From the NCBI RefSeq assembly GCF_033842475.1, contig NZ_JAWXYB010000001.1:117165-181164 (forward strand): 64,000 bases of DNA, given 5' to 3'. Origin of the DNA: Acidiphilium acidophilum (GTDB lineage Bacteria; Pseudomonadota; Alphaproteobacteria; Acetobacterales; Acetobacteraceae). Position numbers and translations under genes: made by a program. This document shows positions 63,461 to 64,000 of the stretch, one piece after another; within the stretch, counting starts at the first letter, position 1, and every line of letters starts with the position of its first letter. The notes below the pieces were generated by a model. The model saw only the letters and a list, made by a program, of their open reading frames with translations, did no database searches and was not told the origin of the DNA.

Positions 63461-64000
63461 ATGGCTCGGAAGGGACAGACCGGACGCGGGTCGCAGGACC
63501 CCAAGGATCCGAACCAGGCGGCGGGCATGTTCAAGCGGGCGTTCCGGTGGGGGGTTAGTCCGAACGCGATATTCGGGACCGATGAGATCCGGACGAACGC
63601 CCGCTATATTGGCGACATGTGGTCGGACATTCAGAGGGTACCGCCGCATCGTCGGCGCCGGCTGACGCCGGAGGGGACGTACGATATCGTCGCGATGGCG
63701 TTCGATTATGGCAGGTCCCCGGACCAGATCCGGATGATGATGGCGAACTCGCGGGTGATTGCGGCGCGGGCGAGCCGGATCTACCTGGTGTCGGGGATCC
63801 TGCTGCTGTTGTACTGGGCCTATCGGGTGATGGTCTCGCCGGTCGGCCTCGGAAATATCTTCTATGTCCTGCTGGTGCTGGCGATGGCCGTATGGTTTCT
63901 CGTACTCTCGTTTTTCAAGGCGATGGAGACCTGGCGTTTGCGAACCCAACGACCCGGCACCTTCACCGAGTTTCTGCACACGGAGGACAGCTGGTGGCCG
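63461..64000 (+). CDS. Membrane protein, conjugation-type, runs off window
   Basis: Starts MARKGQTGRGSQ directly after the previous stop with ggagggg before it. About 180 residues are visible, with two membrane segments (about 105-120 YLVSGILLLLYW and 130-150 FYVLLVLAMAVWFLVLSFF) and no stop before the window edge. It resembles small inner-membrane proteins of conjugative or type IV secretion clusters in form only. Confidence 0.6.
   Translation, partial: MARKGQTGRGSQDPKDPNQAAGMFKRAFRWGVSPNAIFGTDEIRTNARYIGDMWSDIQRVPPHRRRRLTPEGTYDIVAMAFDYGRSPDQIRMMMANSRVIAARASRIYLVSGILLLLYWAYRVMVSPVGLGNIFYVLLVLAMAVWFLVLSFFKAMETWRLRTQRPGTFTEFLHTEDSWWP

Overview
The window reads as a high-GC alphaproteobacterial replicon, most likely a large plasmid from an acidophilic member of the Acetobacteraceae such as Acidiphilium. 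That is an inference from gene style: a PpsR/bacteriophytochrome light module, an alphaproteobacterial LexA box, very dense IS content and plasmid backbone genes. No rRNA, tRNA or CRISPR array was seen.

Layout. 1-3.1 kb: a truncated hypothetical gene coupled to an Hsp90-like (GHKL) ATPase. 3.2-14.3 kb: an IS nest. Three identical IS256-family copies, two of which cut an IS1634-family transposase; an IS6 element holding an IS630 that holds an IS110/IS1111; and an IS4 inside a PAAR gene. 14.7-35.5 kb: a segment bounded by two directly repeated dif-like 32-bp sites. It carries an AI-2E-type permease, a metal island (RcnR/CsoR-type repressor, Nramp-like transporter, OprB porin, MgtC), IS remnants, a TRIC-type channel gene, an M20 amidohydrolase, a light module (phytochrome, PpsR, heme oxygenase), and an operon of tyrosine recombinase, unknown protein and ScpA-like kleisin. 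35.6-41.3 kb: plasmid maintenance, with a CGTACG-rich candidate centromere, parA, a small parB and an iteron-regulated Rep_3-type initiator. 41.3-47.5 kb: IS256 debris, a WGR protein cut off from its upstream region by an ISAs1 element, a HEAT-repeat protein, a VapBC-type toxin-antitoxin and a GNAT enzyme. 47.6-53.2 kb: three overlapping genes encoding a Ser/Thr kinase-SF1 helicase fusion, a winged-helix/PLD-like protein and a PP2C phosphatase; this is the best candidate for an undescribed (probably defence) system. 53.5-56.6 kb: an HU protein and an SOS mutagenesis cassette (UmuD-like protein without its catalytic dyad, UmuC, DnaQ-like exonuclease) under a perfect GTTC-N7-GTTC box. 56.7-64 kb: a methyltransferase, a fourth IS256 copy, an ATP-grasp protein, a large unknown protein behind a hexanucleotide repeat, a DsbG-like periplasmic protein and two conjugation-style unknown genes, the last running off the window.

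How parts work together. The Rep initiator with phased iterons and ParAB with its palindrome array maintain the replicon; the dif-like sites with the adjacent recombinase and kleisin suggest multimer resolution or movement of the 14.7-35.5 kb segment. The kinase and PP2C pair implies reversible phosphorylation controlling a helicase. The IS256 family is recent: all four copies are identical and each keeps a perfect 8-bp target duplication.
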